Both the position numbers and the translations under genes were made by a program. Shown one piece after another: positions 8,369-16,441 of a stretch of DNA of 64,000 nucleotides. Each line of letters begins with the position of its first letter. Position 1 is the stretch's first letter. Below the pieces are notes generated by a model that was not told the DNA's origin, made no database searches, and saw only the letters and a program-made list of their open reading frames with translations. The stretch is from Psychrobacter sp. M13 (GTDB lineage Bacteria > Pseudomonadota > Gammaproteobacteria > Pseudomonadales > Moraxellaceae), in contig NZ_CP132194.1 of the NCBI RefSeq assembly GCF_030718935.1, positions 186,001 to 250,000 on the forward strand, in the 5' to 3' direction.

Positions 8369-10189
8369 TTAGTCTAAAAATGCAAAGCTATCGATTTGCA
8401 TCGACGTCATGCTCTCGCTTGGCGCGACCATACTTTCGGCGTGACCTGAGGTACGCGGTAAGATTTTATCAAAGAAGAATTCTGCCGTTTGAATCTTGGC
8501 TTGATAGAACTCTGGCGATTCTGTACCACCATTTTCTAACTTCTTATAAGCGACAGCCGCCATACGCGCCCAATGATAACCCATCATGATATAACCTGAG
8601 TACATCAAAAAGTCATCTGACGCCGCTGAGATAATTTCACGATCTTTACGGGCGATCAGCATCAAGCGTACCGTTAGCGTATTCCACTCAGCACACAGTT
8701 TAGTCAATGCCCAGACAAACTTACGCATGTCTTTATCAAGTGCATATTCGCCACACCATCTGATAATCGTTGAGGTATAGTCACGGATAATCTTACCTTT
8801 AGACTGCAAAATCACTTTACGACCTAGCAAGTCCAGCGCTTGAATACCCGTTGTGCCTTCATACATCGTTGCGATACGTGCATCACGAGCGATCAGCTCC
8901 ATACCCCACTCTTTGATATAGCCGTGACCACCATAAATCTGCTGACCATGTTTGGCCGCTTCAATACCTAGCTCAGTCAAGAAGCCTTTCAAGATAGGCG
9001 TATAAAAGCCTAGCTTGTCATCCCACTTTTCGAACTCTTCGTCATCACCATTAGCGATACCTTGCGCCATCTTATCTGCGTAGCGAGCTGAATGATAAAT
9101 CATTGAGCGACCGCCTTCAGCAAAGGCCTTTTGGGTCAATAGCATACGGCGCACATCAGCATGATGAATAATGGCATCAGCGACTTTTTCAGGGTCTTTA
9201 ACCCCTGATAAGGTGCGCATAGAGCGACGATCTTTGGCATAAGGAAGAGCGTTTTGGAAAGATAGTTCAGTATGTGCAAGACCTTCGATCCCTGTACCGA
9301 TACGAGCCGTATTCATAAAGGTGAACATCGCTTTTAGGCCTTTATTCGGCTCGCCAATCAGATAACCCACTGCTTCATCAAAGTTCAACACGCAAGTCGC
9401 CGATGAGCTAATACCCATCTTATGCTCGATAGAGCCACAAGTCACACCATTGCGCTCGCCAATCTCACCCTCAGAGTTCGGCAAGAATTTTGGTACGATA
9501 AATAATGAGATACCGCGGGTACCTTCTGGCGCATTTGGCAGGCGCGCAAGAACAATATGAATGATGTTTTCGGTTAAGTCATGCTCACCGCTTGAGATAA
9601 AGATTTTAGTACCTGATAATTTGTAAGAATCATCCTCTTGTGGAATGGCTTTTGACTTAACTTGACCCAAATCTGTACCACAATGAGGCTCAGTCAGACA
9701 CATAGTACCTGCCCATGAGCCATCTACTAATTTATGTAAGTAGGTCTGCTTTTGCTCTTCAGTACCGTACTGCATCAAGGTATTGATACAACCTGTTGAT
9801 AGACCTGGATACATCGACCAAGGCCAGTTCGCCGTGCCGATCATCTCAGACTTAATCAAGTTGAGTGACATTGGCAGATTCATACCACCGTACTCTTCAG
9901 GATATGAGATACCTTGCCAGCCACCCTCAACGAACTGAGTATAAGCTTCTTTAAAGCCTTTAGGCGTCGTTACTACACCATCTTTAAAGTGACAGCCTTC
10001 TTCATCAGCAGGCTGATAGATGGGCGCTAAGACATTTTCAGAAAAATCAGCCATACCTTGCAAGATCATATCGACCGTTTCAGGATCAGCATTTTCACCA
10101 TTATCTAAGGTTTTGTAATGGCTTTGAAAGTCAAAAACGTCATTCATCAGAAACTTGATATCACGTAAAGGTGCTTTGTAAGTTAACAT
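8369..10189 (-). CDS. Long-type acyl-CoA dehydrogenase
   Basis: This 606-residue FAD enzyme would catalyse the first, dehydrogenation step of fatty-acid beta-oxidation in the cytoplasm. The acyl-CoA dehydrogenase core is clear: CLTEPHCGTDLG and IFISSGEHDLTENIIH (FAD/substrate region), GVTCGSIEHKMGISSSATC, then IYGGHGYIKEWGMELIARDARIATMYEGTTGIQALDL, in which the Glu of YEGT is the usual catalytic base. The ~100-residue C-terminal extension is typical of the ~600-residue branch in pseudomonads and Acinetobacter. The frame opens at 10219, but the ATG at 10189 starts MLTYKAPLRDIKF as in relatives, with GAG about 8-10 nt upstream, and is chosen. Chain-length specificity cannot be read from the sequence. 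Confidence 0.92.
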   Translation of the reverse strand: MLTYKAPLRDIKFLMNDVFDFQSHYKTLDNGENADPETVDMILQGMADFSENVLAPIYQPADEEGCHFKDGVVTTPKGFKEAYTQFVEGGWQGISYPEEYGGMNLPMSLNLIKSEMIGTANWPWSMYPGLSTGCINTLMQYGTEEQKQTYLHKLVDGSWAGTMCLTEPHCGTDLGQVKSKAIPQEDDSYKLSGTKIFISSGEHDLTENIIHIVLARLPNAPEGTRGISLFIVPKFLPNSEGEIGERNGVTCGSIEHKMGISSSATCVLNFDEAVGYLIGEPNKGLKAMFTFMNTARIGTGIEGLAHTELSFQNALPYAKDRRSMRTLSGVKDPEKVADAIIHHADVRRMLLTQKAFAEGGRSMIYHSARYADKMAQGIANGDDEEFEKWDDKLGFYTPILKGFLTELGIEAAKHGQQIYGGHGYIKEWGMELIARDARIATMYEGTTGIQALDLLGRKVILQSKGKIIRDYTSTIIRWCGEYALDKDMRKFVWALTKLCAEWNTLTVRLMLIARKDREIISAASDDFLMYSGYIMMGYHWARMAAVAYKKLENGGTESPEFYQAKIQTAEFFFDKILPRTSGHAESMVAPSESMTSMQIDSFAFLD

Positions 10190-10502
10190 AGTCAGTCTCG
10201 CAATTTCGTTGATTAGCAATAAGAAGTTAGCAATAAGTTGATTATTAGTAAAGGTAATCCTTGCTAAGTATGTAAAGTAAAACGTATCTAAGGTAAAGCG
10301 GTTAAAATTTGTCTAGTTTTTTAACCAATGTTGTCATCAGTATAAGCTTTATAAAATAATAAATATATAATACATAACTAATATTCATATCAAAGATAAC
10401 AACTCATTACATTAAATTATATAAAAACTTTATCGTTATAATTTTCAATGGTTTAAGTGGCTTGTTATCGATTTATAAAAGCAGCTAAAGGACAAAAATC
10501 AC
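10190..10502. other. AT-rich divergent intergenic region
   Basis: This 313-bp spacer separates divergent acyl-CoA dehydrogenase and FUSC genes, so it must carry both promoters. It is very AT-rich and I see no operator palindrome or RNA. A ribosome site AAAGGAC lies just before the FUSC ATG. Confidence 0.5.
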
Positions 10503-11651
10503 ATGAGTTTGATTAAGCAACTAGTATCTTTGAAATGCTGGGTTCAAAAAATACTTAGTTATGCTTTTTATCAGAGCAATCAGCTCATAAAAGGTGAATT
10601 GGCGCATTTATTGAATGTCAATAAAAGTCAAAGGCCGTGGCATCTGCCGATAGTTACGGCCGTATCGATTAGCTTTCCGATATTCGTTGGCGTGTATTTT
10701 GGCGCATTGGCTGCAGGCATCAAAGCCTCATTGGGCGCTATGATTATCCTAAACTTGCCACTGATTGGCTCATTGCCGCATCGACTGATGACGCTCATAG
10801 CTTGGGGCTTTGCGATGTCGATGAGTTTTGCATTGGGAGCGATAGCGCAGCAATTGCCTTATCTTCGGTTGCCCGTATTTGCCTTAATAGCCTTTGCCGT
10901 GATTGTATTTGGGCGCTATTATCGCCAGCCACCACCTGCTGGGCTATTTATTATGATGGCAGGTGCTATCGCTTTATTTATCCCTATACCACTAGATCAA
11001 GTCATGCTCGCGACAGGACTGGTCATGTTCGGTAGTATTTTCTCTACATTCATGGCGCTGCTGTATTCATTATTTTTATTGTCAACGCGGTCGGCTCAGC
11101 CTGTTATCGACTATAGCTATGAGCCAGATACGTTGAGCGAGAGCTTCATTGTGGCAGGGTTTGTGAGTTTGACGTTATTAATAGCGATAGTATTTAACAT
11201 GACCAATCCTTATTGGGCGGCGGTCAGTTGCTTTATTATTATTCAAGGTATTCATCTGCGCACGATGTGGATTAAGCAGTTTCATCGTCTGCTAGGGACT
11301 TTAGTCGGCATAGGATTGGCAGGATGGCTGCTATCATGGCATTTGAGCGGCTGGCAAGTAGCCGTCGCCATACTCGTGATGATGGTCAGTATTGAGACCT
11401 TGATAGATCGCCACTATGGACTGGCGGTTATCTTTATCACCCCATTGACGATATTTATTGCTGAATATGGCAGTGGGGCGCTAATAACTGAACCTGTCTA
11501 TCAGCAAGTGATGCGCGCGCGTTTGCTCGATACGATGCTAGGCTGTCTGCTCGGTATTTTGGGTGGCTGGGTCATGCATTCAACTCAGCTACGTTTGCCA
11601 TTTCAAAGGCTTGAACGCTGGTTATTGAAACGATTTGGGATAAAAAGCTGA
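10503..11651 (+). CDS. FUSC-family inner membrane protein
   Basis: This 382-residue integral membrane protein has about ten hydrophobic segments in two blocks (residues ~50-185 and ~215-355) separated by a polar stretch. That is the duplicated arrangement of FUSC/YccS-like proteins, which include aromatic-acid efflux components. Motifs supporting the call are NPYWAAVSCFIIIQ and HRLLGTLVGIGLAGWLL, where a basic His-Arg precedes the Gly-rich helix typical of FUSC. Members such as AaeB are larger (~650 residues) and work with a membrane-fusion partner. Neither the extra domain nor such a partner is present here, so the substrate is unknown. It ends nine bases from convergent aroE, with no visible terminator between them. 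Confidence 0.75.
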   Translation: MSLIKQLVSLKCWVQKILSYAFYQSNQLIKGELAHLLNVNKSQRPWHLPIVTAVSISFPIFVGVYFGALAAGIKASLGAMIILNLPLIGSLPHRLMTLIAWGFAMSMSFALGAIAQQLPYLRLPVFALIAFAVIVFGRYYRQPPPAGLFIMMAGAIALFIPIPLDQVMLATGLVMFGSIFSTFMALLYSLFLLSTRSAQPVIDYSYEPDTLSESFIVAGFVSLTLLIAIVFNMTNPYWAAVSCFIIIQGIHLRTMWIKQFHRLLGTLVGIGLAGWLLSWHLSGWQVAVAILVMMVSIETLIDRHYGLAVIFITPLTIFIAEYGSGALITEPVYQQVMRARLLDTMLGCLLGILGGWVMHSTQLRLPFQRLERWLLKRFGIKS

Positions 11652-11660
11652 CGTTTGATA

Positions 11661-12518
11661 TCAGTTTGCCGATGCTTGCAAAGCAGTCGTTGCGCCATCG
11701 ACATCCACAGTGTGCCCTGTCCAACGCTCAAAGCTGAGCGCTGCTTGACCAATAAGCATGCCAAAACCATTAGATACTTGCGCACCACGCGCCACAAAAT
11801 GTTGTAGAAAAGGCAGCTCGCGCCCGTACATCATGTCGTAAACATAACCACTCGTTAAGTCAGCACAGAGCGGCAAAGTATCCCCTGTTAAGCCGATAGA
11901 GGTAGCATTGATAATCAAGTCAAAATCACCTGTGAGCTTGGATGTCTCACAACTAGTAATCTTGTGATTGTTGATGACACTACTAGCTGCACTAAGCTCT
12001 GAGGCTAAGTCTTGCGCTCGACTTTCGGTACGATTGGCAAGCGTTAACGCGCCGATGCCTGCCTCAATAAGCGGTAGTATCACGCCGCGTGCTGCACCGC
12101 CCGCGCCAATAATAGCCACCCGTGCATCAGTCAGTGGCCACCCTAGGCGAATCATATGATTGACCAACCCTTGACCATCAGTATTATCGCCATATAGGGC
12201 ACTGTCTTTTATCAAGATCGTATTAACCGCGCCTGCTACTTTGGCATGCTCTGATAGACTGCCCTGTGCCTGACATTGGGCATAAGCGACTTGCTTAAAG
12301 GGTACAGTCACATTTGCACCAACACCACCACCATTAAAAAAAGCCTCAACCACTGCTTGAAAGCTTTGGGCGTCATCAGGACAATATTGACGCTGATAAG
12401 AGATAGTAAGCCCGCTTTGGCTGGCAAACAATTGATGAATAGCAGGTGATTTGCTGTGAGCGATAGGGTTGCCAATTACGATAAAATGCTGGGTCGGATT
12501 AAGGGTATCTTGAGTCAT
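11661..12518 (-). CDS. aroE: Shikimate 5-dehydrogenase AroE
   Basis: AroE reduces 3-dehydroshikimate to shikimate with NADPH in the aromatic amino-acid pathway. The 285-residue protein shows the shikimate-binding N-terminus GNPIAHSKSPAIH at 16-28, VTVPFK with catalytic Lys75, GDNTDGQGL with Asp114, the NADP-binding glycine loop GAGGAARG at 138-145 and NATSIGL. It is slightly longer than E. coli AroE (272). It is monocistronic, convergent with the FUSC gene, and preceded by 425 bp of non-coding sequence shared with a divergent lipoprotein gene. Confidence 0.95.
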   Translation of the reverse strand: MTQDTLNPTQHFIVIGNPIAHSKSPAIHQLFASQSGLTISYQRQYCPDDAQSFQAVVEAFFNGGGVGANVTVPFKQVAYAQCQAQGSLSEHAKVAGAVNTILIKDSALYGDNTDGQGLVNHMIRLGWPLTDARVAIIGAGGAARGVILPLIEAGIGALTLANRTESRAQDLASELSAASSVINNHKITSCETSKLTGDFDLIINATSIGLTGDTLPLCADLTSGYVYDMMYGRELPFLQHFVARGAQVSNGFGMLIGQAALSFERWTGHTVDVDGATTALQASAN

Positions 12519-12943
12519 GGGCGCTGAATTACCTGTACTTTATTGTGAATAATGAATGTAGATAGTTGCTGTTTATTTCCAATCAAAGTATTTGTAACTG
12601 AAATCTAGCTATATAAGCTAATAGAAAGCTGGCAAACAGCTAAATAACAAATATCTCTTAGCGGTGATTGTTATCTGTAACCTAAGGGCTAGTCAAGGCA
12701 GGAGCAGTTGGGTAAACTGTGAGGACAGCTATTTCCTGTTGTTTAGCTTTATAACTGAATAACTAAATTTTATAGTGAAACTCTACCTACTAACGTTGGC
12801 GTATAACTTGCATCAATGTTAGTCTTGATAAGGTATAGCTTATAAGCGTTATCATACAGCACGCTGCTTTTTTTAACATCAGTAGTGTCTACTTTTGAAT
12901 CATCAACATCATCTAATACTATTTTATAATTCATTCAAGAAGT
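12519..12943. other. Divergent intergenic region between aroE and a lipoprotein gene
   Basis: The 425-bp stretch contains the two outward promoters but no open frame, tRNA-like fold or strong terminator that I can see. It is AT-rich, without notable direct repeats. Confidence 0.4.
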
Positions 12944-13615
12944 GTGAGTAAATTGCCCATGTGGAAGACTACCTTACAGACAACGATGATCGGTACGACT
13001 CTAGCTGCTGGCCTAGCCTTGAGTGCCTGCGGGACGGATAAGCAGAGCACTGTTGAAGAGGTCGCCTCTACTATTAGCACTGATACGCCTGAGTCTCAAG
13101 AAAGCGCAACACCTACAGCGGATAGCGACATGGATGGCGCAGTCTCTGAGCAAGGTGTGCCCGTTACCTATGATCTAGCGACGTGGAGCAAAGATACGGT
13201 CGAGCCTGTTAAAATCGATGCGCTAGATAATATCAACGCCACTTTTGGCAAAGTCATTAGCACGGATGAGAATAGTCTAGACTATGCCAGTAACCCTGCT
13301 ACTAAATACCGCTTTATGACTACCAAAGCGCCTTATTTGGATGTGATTGACTCACAAAAATACTTAGAGCTGGGCTGGTATTATGCCAATCCTACCGACT
13401 CTGCTGAAGAAAAAGAACAAAGTAAATCTCATGCCAAAAAAGCTTATCAAGTCTCTCGCCAGCTGATGGGTGAGGAAGGTGGTAAAGTGCTTGCTGATAT
13501 GCTTAATGGTCAGATTATCAAGAATCAGAATGTAGGCGGTCAAAAGATAGAGCTGGCAAAATGCGAGTTTTATAGCTGTATGCTGATACTCAATAAGTCA
13601 GCAGCGAGCACTTAA
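12944..13615 (+). CDS. Lipoprotein of unknown function
   Basis: The product (223 residues from the GTG at 12944, 218 from the ATG at 12959) has a type II signal peptide: MWKTTLQTTMIGTT, a hydrophobic core, then lipobox LSAC-G, so it should be lipid-anchored. A Ser/Thr/Glu-rich linker of ~45 residues follows, then a folded part containing KYLELGWYYANP and KKAYQVSRQLMGEEGGKVLADMLNG, and a terminal pair of cysteines (KCEFYSCML). I do not recognise the family. The ATG at 12959 gives a normal lipoprotein signal length and is an equally good start. The gene sits nine bases upstream of pabC and is probably cotranscribed with it. Confidence 0.75.
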   Translation: MSKLPMWKTTLQTTMIGTTLAAGLALSACGTDKQSTVEEVASTISTDTPESQESATPTADSDMDGAVSEQGVPVTYDLATWSKDTVEPVKIDALDNINATFGKVISTDENSLDYASNPATKYRFMTTKAPYLDVIDSQKYLELGWYYANPTDSAEEKEQSKSHAKKAYQVSRQLMGEEGGKVLADMLNGQIIKNQNVGGQKIELAKCEFYSCMLILNKSAAST

Positions 13616-13623
13616 GCCATTCT

Positions 13624-14664
13624 ATGATGTCAAACAAAGCCCAATGGCTAGCCCTGTACTCGCAGCCAAATGTTGCACAGACAGTGTTGACGCCTGAGCT
13701 TTCGATAATAGGCAATCGTGGCATGGCTTATGGCGATGGGTTTTTTACCACGATGGCGGTGCTGGGTGGTGCAGTATTGTGGTCAGCGTATCATCGACAG
13801 CGACTAGTGTCTCATGCGCAAGCGTTACAGCTGGATATCGATAGCGATTGTGTATTGAGTGCTATACAAGCACATGCTGAGCAGCTAGAGCAAGGCATAA
13901 TAAAGCTGATTATCACCCGTGCCGAGCAGCCCGTTCGCGGCTATGGCTTCTGTGCTGATACGACAGGTCGCGCTTGTGAGGTTTGGCTAAAGTCAACTGC
14001 GATGGCTATCGAGACTCCTCGGCAGCTGTCATTATTAAATGGTAACAAAGTATCTATCCAGCCTGCTATCAGCGCTATTTGTCTAACCTCACAATTGGCT
14101 TGCCTGCCACCGATACTAGCAGGTCTAAAAAGTCTAAATCGACTCGATAATGTGCTGGCAAGTGGCGAGCTACAAGGTGTCAATACGCAAAGTACTCAAA
14201 ATGCTCAGTTAGATTCAGCTAGTCATCAATATGGAGAGGGTTTAGTTCGTGATATGAGTGGTGCTTGGGTTGAGGGCACGATGAGTAATATTTTTTATCA
14301 ATTAAATAATACGATTAATAGTAAAGCGATAAATTCTCTAAATACTAATACTAATACTAATACTAATACTAATACTAATACTAATACTAATACTAATACT
14401 AATACTATCAATGATTCAGAGCTTTCAAACTATCTCAAAAAATCTCAATGGTATACGCCAGCGATGGATCAGTCTGGTGTAAGAGGGGTCATGCGCCAAG
14501 TTATTATAGACTCGCTAGCGGTGTCTGATAGGCCAGTTATCGTGCGCTCATTAACGGATGATGATCTGCCTCATTTATCACAGCTGTTCTTTTGCAATGC
14601 GGTACGTGGAATCATGCCAGCCTCGGCGCTTACTTTATTAGATGGGAATGTGGTTCATTTTTGA
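13624..14664 (+). CDS. pabC: Aminodeoxychorismate lyase PabC with an expanded Asn-Thr repeat
   Basis: PabC converts 4-amino-4-deoxychorismate to p-aminobenzoate and pyruvate for folate synthesis, using PLP. The fold-type IV signatures are present: RGMAYGDGFFTTM at 32-44, the PLP lysine in GLKSLNRLDN (Lys169), WVEGTMSNIFY and FFCNAVRGIMP near the end. At 346 residues it is well above the usual ~270. The excess is mainly an insertion at residues ~195-275 that contains eleven Asn-Thr dipeptides (residues 240-261) encoded by a perfect hexanucleotide array. The insertion follows the conserved TMSNIFY strand, where a surface loop is expected. The next gene of the usual pabC-mltG-tmk cluster is displaced by a DpnI island. 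Confidence 0.9.
   Translation: MMSNKAQWLALYSQPNVAQTVLTPELSIIGNRGMAYGDGFFTTMAVLGGAVLWSAYHRQRLVSHAQALQLDIDSDCVLSAIQAHAEQLEQGIIKLIITRAEQPVRGYGFCADTTGRACEVWLKSTAMAIETPRQLSLLNGNKVSIQPAISAICLTSQLACLPPILAGLKSLNRLDNVLASGELQGVNTQSTQNAQLDSASHQYGEGLVRDMSGAWVEGTMSNIFYQLNNTINSKAINSLNTNTNTNTNTNTNTNTNTNTNTINDSELSNYLKKSQWYTPAMDQSGVRGVMRQVIIDSLAVSDRPVIVRSLTDDDLPHLSQLFFCNAVRGIMPASALTLLDGNVVHF
14341..14406 (+). repeat. Perfect hexanucleotide microsatellite (AATACT)x11 inside pabC
   Basis: Eleven uninterrupted copies of AATACT encode (Asn-Thr)x11. The 6-nt unit keeps the reading frame at any copy number, so length changes would alter the protein loop without truncating it. Confidence 0.97.
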
Positions 14665-14691
14665 TCGCTTTTTATTTATCTTCTGCTTTGT

Positions 14692-14874
14692 CTAATAAAT
14701 AATAAATTCAGTATCCATCATATCATCAGGATATAACACAATATCTTCGTTTCTATACTTCTCATTTGCTTTTAAAATTGCCGATGAATCATCCTCAGCT
14801 ACTATCTCAACAACTCGACTCAGGGTTTCAATTATTTCTACTTGATAAGTCTTTAACTCTTTCTCATTTGTCAT
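14692..14874 (-). CDS. Small DpnD/PcfM-like protein
   Basis: This 60-residue protein reads MTNEKELKTYQVEIIETL, then SRVVEIVAEDDSSAI, an acidic Asp/Glu stretch and DTEFIIY. The pattern (beta strand of the form YxVEIIETLSRxVEI, an Ala-rich helix, then EDIVL-x-DDMMDTEF) matches my recollection of the DpnD-PcfM domain, a ~50-residue family found beside DpnI systems and on conjugative elements. The function is unknown. The ATG at 14874 follows GTGAG by several bases; the frame's GTG at 14886 is a less likely start. It lies downstream of the DpnI gene on the same strand, echoing dpnC-dpnD order in pneumococcus, though an opposite-strand gene intervenes. The family call is moderate; the neighbouring DpnI supports it. 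Confidence 0.65.
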   Translation of the reverse strand: MTNEKELKTYQVEIIETLSRVVEIVAEDDSSAILKANEKYRNEDIVLYPDDMMDTEFIIY

Positions 14875-14886
14875 AACTATTCTCAC

Positions 14887-14922
14887 TTTTGCTAATCATT
14901 TGTGCTGCTTATCGTAGCAAAA
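14887..14922. promoter_or_regulatory. Inverted repeat upstream of the dpnD-like gene
   Basis: Eight-base arms TTTTGCTA (14887-14894) and TAGCAAAA (14915-14922) are separated by 20 bases, immediately before the small gene's start on the minus strand. They could be an operator or promoter element. No protein is known to bind here. Confidence 0.3.
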
Positions 14923-14977
14923 ACACTTTAGAGAAGTGATCGTCTTTTGTTAATCAAGCTTGTGTATTGAAGCCAAT

Positions 14978-14990
14978 CGATCAATGATCG
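14978..14990. promoter_or_regulatory. GATC-containing palindrome upstream of the island's plus-strand gene
   Basis: CGATCA-A-TGATCG is a perfect palindrome with a one-base centre containing two GATC sites. A third GATC lies at 14938-14941. It sits 36 bases before the ATG of the unknown island gene, where an operator or promoter would lie. Confidence 0.35.
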
Positions 14991-15025
14991 CCTTTTAAAT
15001 AACGAAGTTAAAAGGGGAGAGTTAA

Positions 15026-15520
15026 ATGCGCTCAGTTTATGAGGATAAAAGAACTCCATTACAAATTCGTCGGTTGTTAATTTTCCTTAATATATGTAGA
15101 AAAGCTAAAAACAATCCTAATCAAATTATTTATTTATCAGGTTATTCAAAGTTAGCGTTTAGTGTTCAGTATTTACAAGGGAGTAGACGGTACATCGCTT
15201 ACGGTGGTGTATTTGAATATGCACATACACGTGCGCAGGTCGTAAAACAAGGAGTGAATAAGTTACCTCATGATGAGTATGTAATGTGCGCTATTACTGT
15301 CAAAAAGCAAGCTTTTACTAAAGCAGTTCGTACACCGTTCGAATTACTAATTAATTGGAATAAATGTGTAAAAAACAGAGCATATAAATGTGTTGATGAT
15401 CATATGGAAAGCTTTTTTAAAGTAAATGATGAGCTAGAAATGGATTATCTTCCTCATAAATATGACAGACGCTTAGTGGCAGCCACAGATTTGCCACTTT
15501 GGAAGAATGGAAACGCTTAA
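15026..15520 (+). CDS. Unknown basic protein in the DpnI island
   Basis: The 164-residue product is not recognised. It is basic and soluble, without signal peptide or membrane helix. It starts with a helical stretch (TPLQIRRLLIFLNICRKAK), then alternating strands (SRRYIAYGGVFEYAHTRAQV, YVMCAITVKKQAF) and a C-terminal Arg/Asp-rich region. Its reality is supported by an excellent ribosome site, GGGGAGAG, about 6 bases before the ATG. It is transcribed against its neighbours, and its stop overlaps that of the DpnI gene by three bases tail to tail. Composition is more AT-rich than pabC or mltG. By position it may be a regulator or accessory of the DpnI system, but nothing in the sequence shows a function. 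Confidence 0.7.
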   Translation: MRSVYEDKRTPLQIRRLLIFLNICRKAKNNPNQIIYLSGYSKLAFSVQYLQGSRRYIAYGGVFEYAHTRAQVVKQGVNKLPHDEYVMCAITVKKQAFTKAVRTPFELLINWNKCVKNRAYKCVDDHMESFFKVNDELEMDYLPHKYDRRLVAATDLPLWKNGNA

Positions 15521-16281
15521 CGTAACTTCTGATAACGACCACGTCCCAAAAATTCAATAATGCCTTTATCGCGTAGTATTTGGAGCTGTTGGCGGATTTT
15601 GTCTTGAATATGATTATTGTCAGGATGTTTAAGCTTTAGTTCCTCTGCAAAAGCATAAACTTGTTGCAAATTAAATTTTTCATTAAGCTTATCGATGCAC
15701 TGCCAAACATCTAACGTCCAACCACGAGCAAGATTGCTTTGCTTACGCAAAAATAGCGTTTGCTTAAATTGCTGAGTTACTTTATCACGAGGCATAACGG
15801 TTTGGTTTTTGACCAAAAATACTTTGCCAGCTTCAGGCACTTGGCGTAAGTCAATATTACAACCGACCCACCCTGCGCGGCGAGCTGTAGCCGATAATGG
15901 CTTACGCTTAATAATAATAGTTGCGGTAAAAAAGTGCTTTGGAATAATTAAGAAATTATTAACAGCAAGCTCTTTGGAATAAGTCAAAAAAAAGAAGCTC
16001 GGATTATTATCACTGGCAATGAGTTCAAGCATCGTGTCATAAGCGCCATCATTGATAATATTGCTCAATTTAGCTTTTTTACTTTTTAGCTCAAACTGTT
16101 CACTGCAGTGGGCACAATAAAAGTCAGCGACAGGTTTATTATTACCGAATTCGGCTAAGGGTTGGCTACTACAGTTCGGACAGTAACCTTGCTCTGCGAC
16201 CCAATTTTCACTTAGGACGCGGATAATTTGGCTAGGAGAGGTGTAGCCTTTAACAAGGTGCTGATTGAAATTTAAGTCCAT
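15517..16281 (-). CDS. dpnI: DpnI-type methyl-directed restriction endonuclease
   Basis: This 254-residue protein matches pneumococcal DpnI (254 residues) from end to end as I remember that sequence. It shares the zinc finger Cys34/Cys37 with Cys56/Cys59, the PD-(D/E)XK residues Asp53, Glu64 and Lys66 in VADFYCAHCSEQFELKSK, the conserved INDGAYDTM, PLSATARRAGWVGCNIDL and the C-terminal winged helix KIRQQLQILRDKGIIEF. DpnI cuts GATC only when the adenine is methylated, so no partner methyltransferase is needed and the host must lack Dam methylation. It would destroy incoming Dam-modified phage or plasmid DNA. The gene interrupts the pabC-mltG-tmk cluster, has a weak ribosome site, and is divergent from mltG. 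Confidence 0.96.
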   Translation of the reverse strand: MDLNFNQHLVKGYTSPSQIIRVLSENWVAEQGYCPNCSSQPLAEFGNNKPVADFYCAHCSEQFELKSKKAKLSNIINDGAYDTMLELIASDNNPSFFFLTYSKELAVNNFLIIPKHFFTATIIIKRKPLSATARRAGWVGCNIDLRQVPEAGKVFLVKNQTVMPRDKVTQQFKQTLFLRKQSNLARGWTLDVWQCIDKLNEKFNLQQVYAFAEELKLKHPDNNHIQDKIRQQLQILRDKGIIEFLGRGRYQKLR

Positions 16282-16441
16282 AGTAAGCTGCCGTTATTGT
16301 TGAAGTAAGTATGATAATAAAGTGCTATTTAATGAGATATTCGCTACTAAATCTTAAGTTAAAGGCTATACTAAATAAATTACATTGAAAACCACTCCGT
16401 TCAGTGCTAAATTCTAGCAAACCTTTGCCTCGCGAGTTGCC

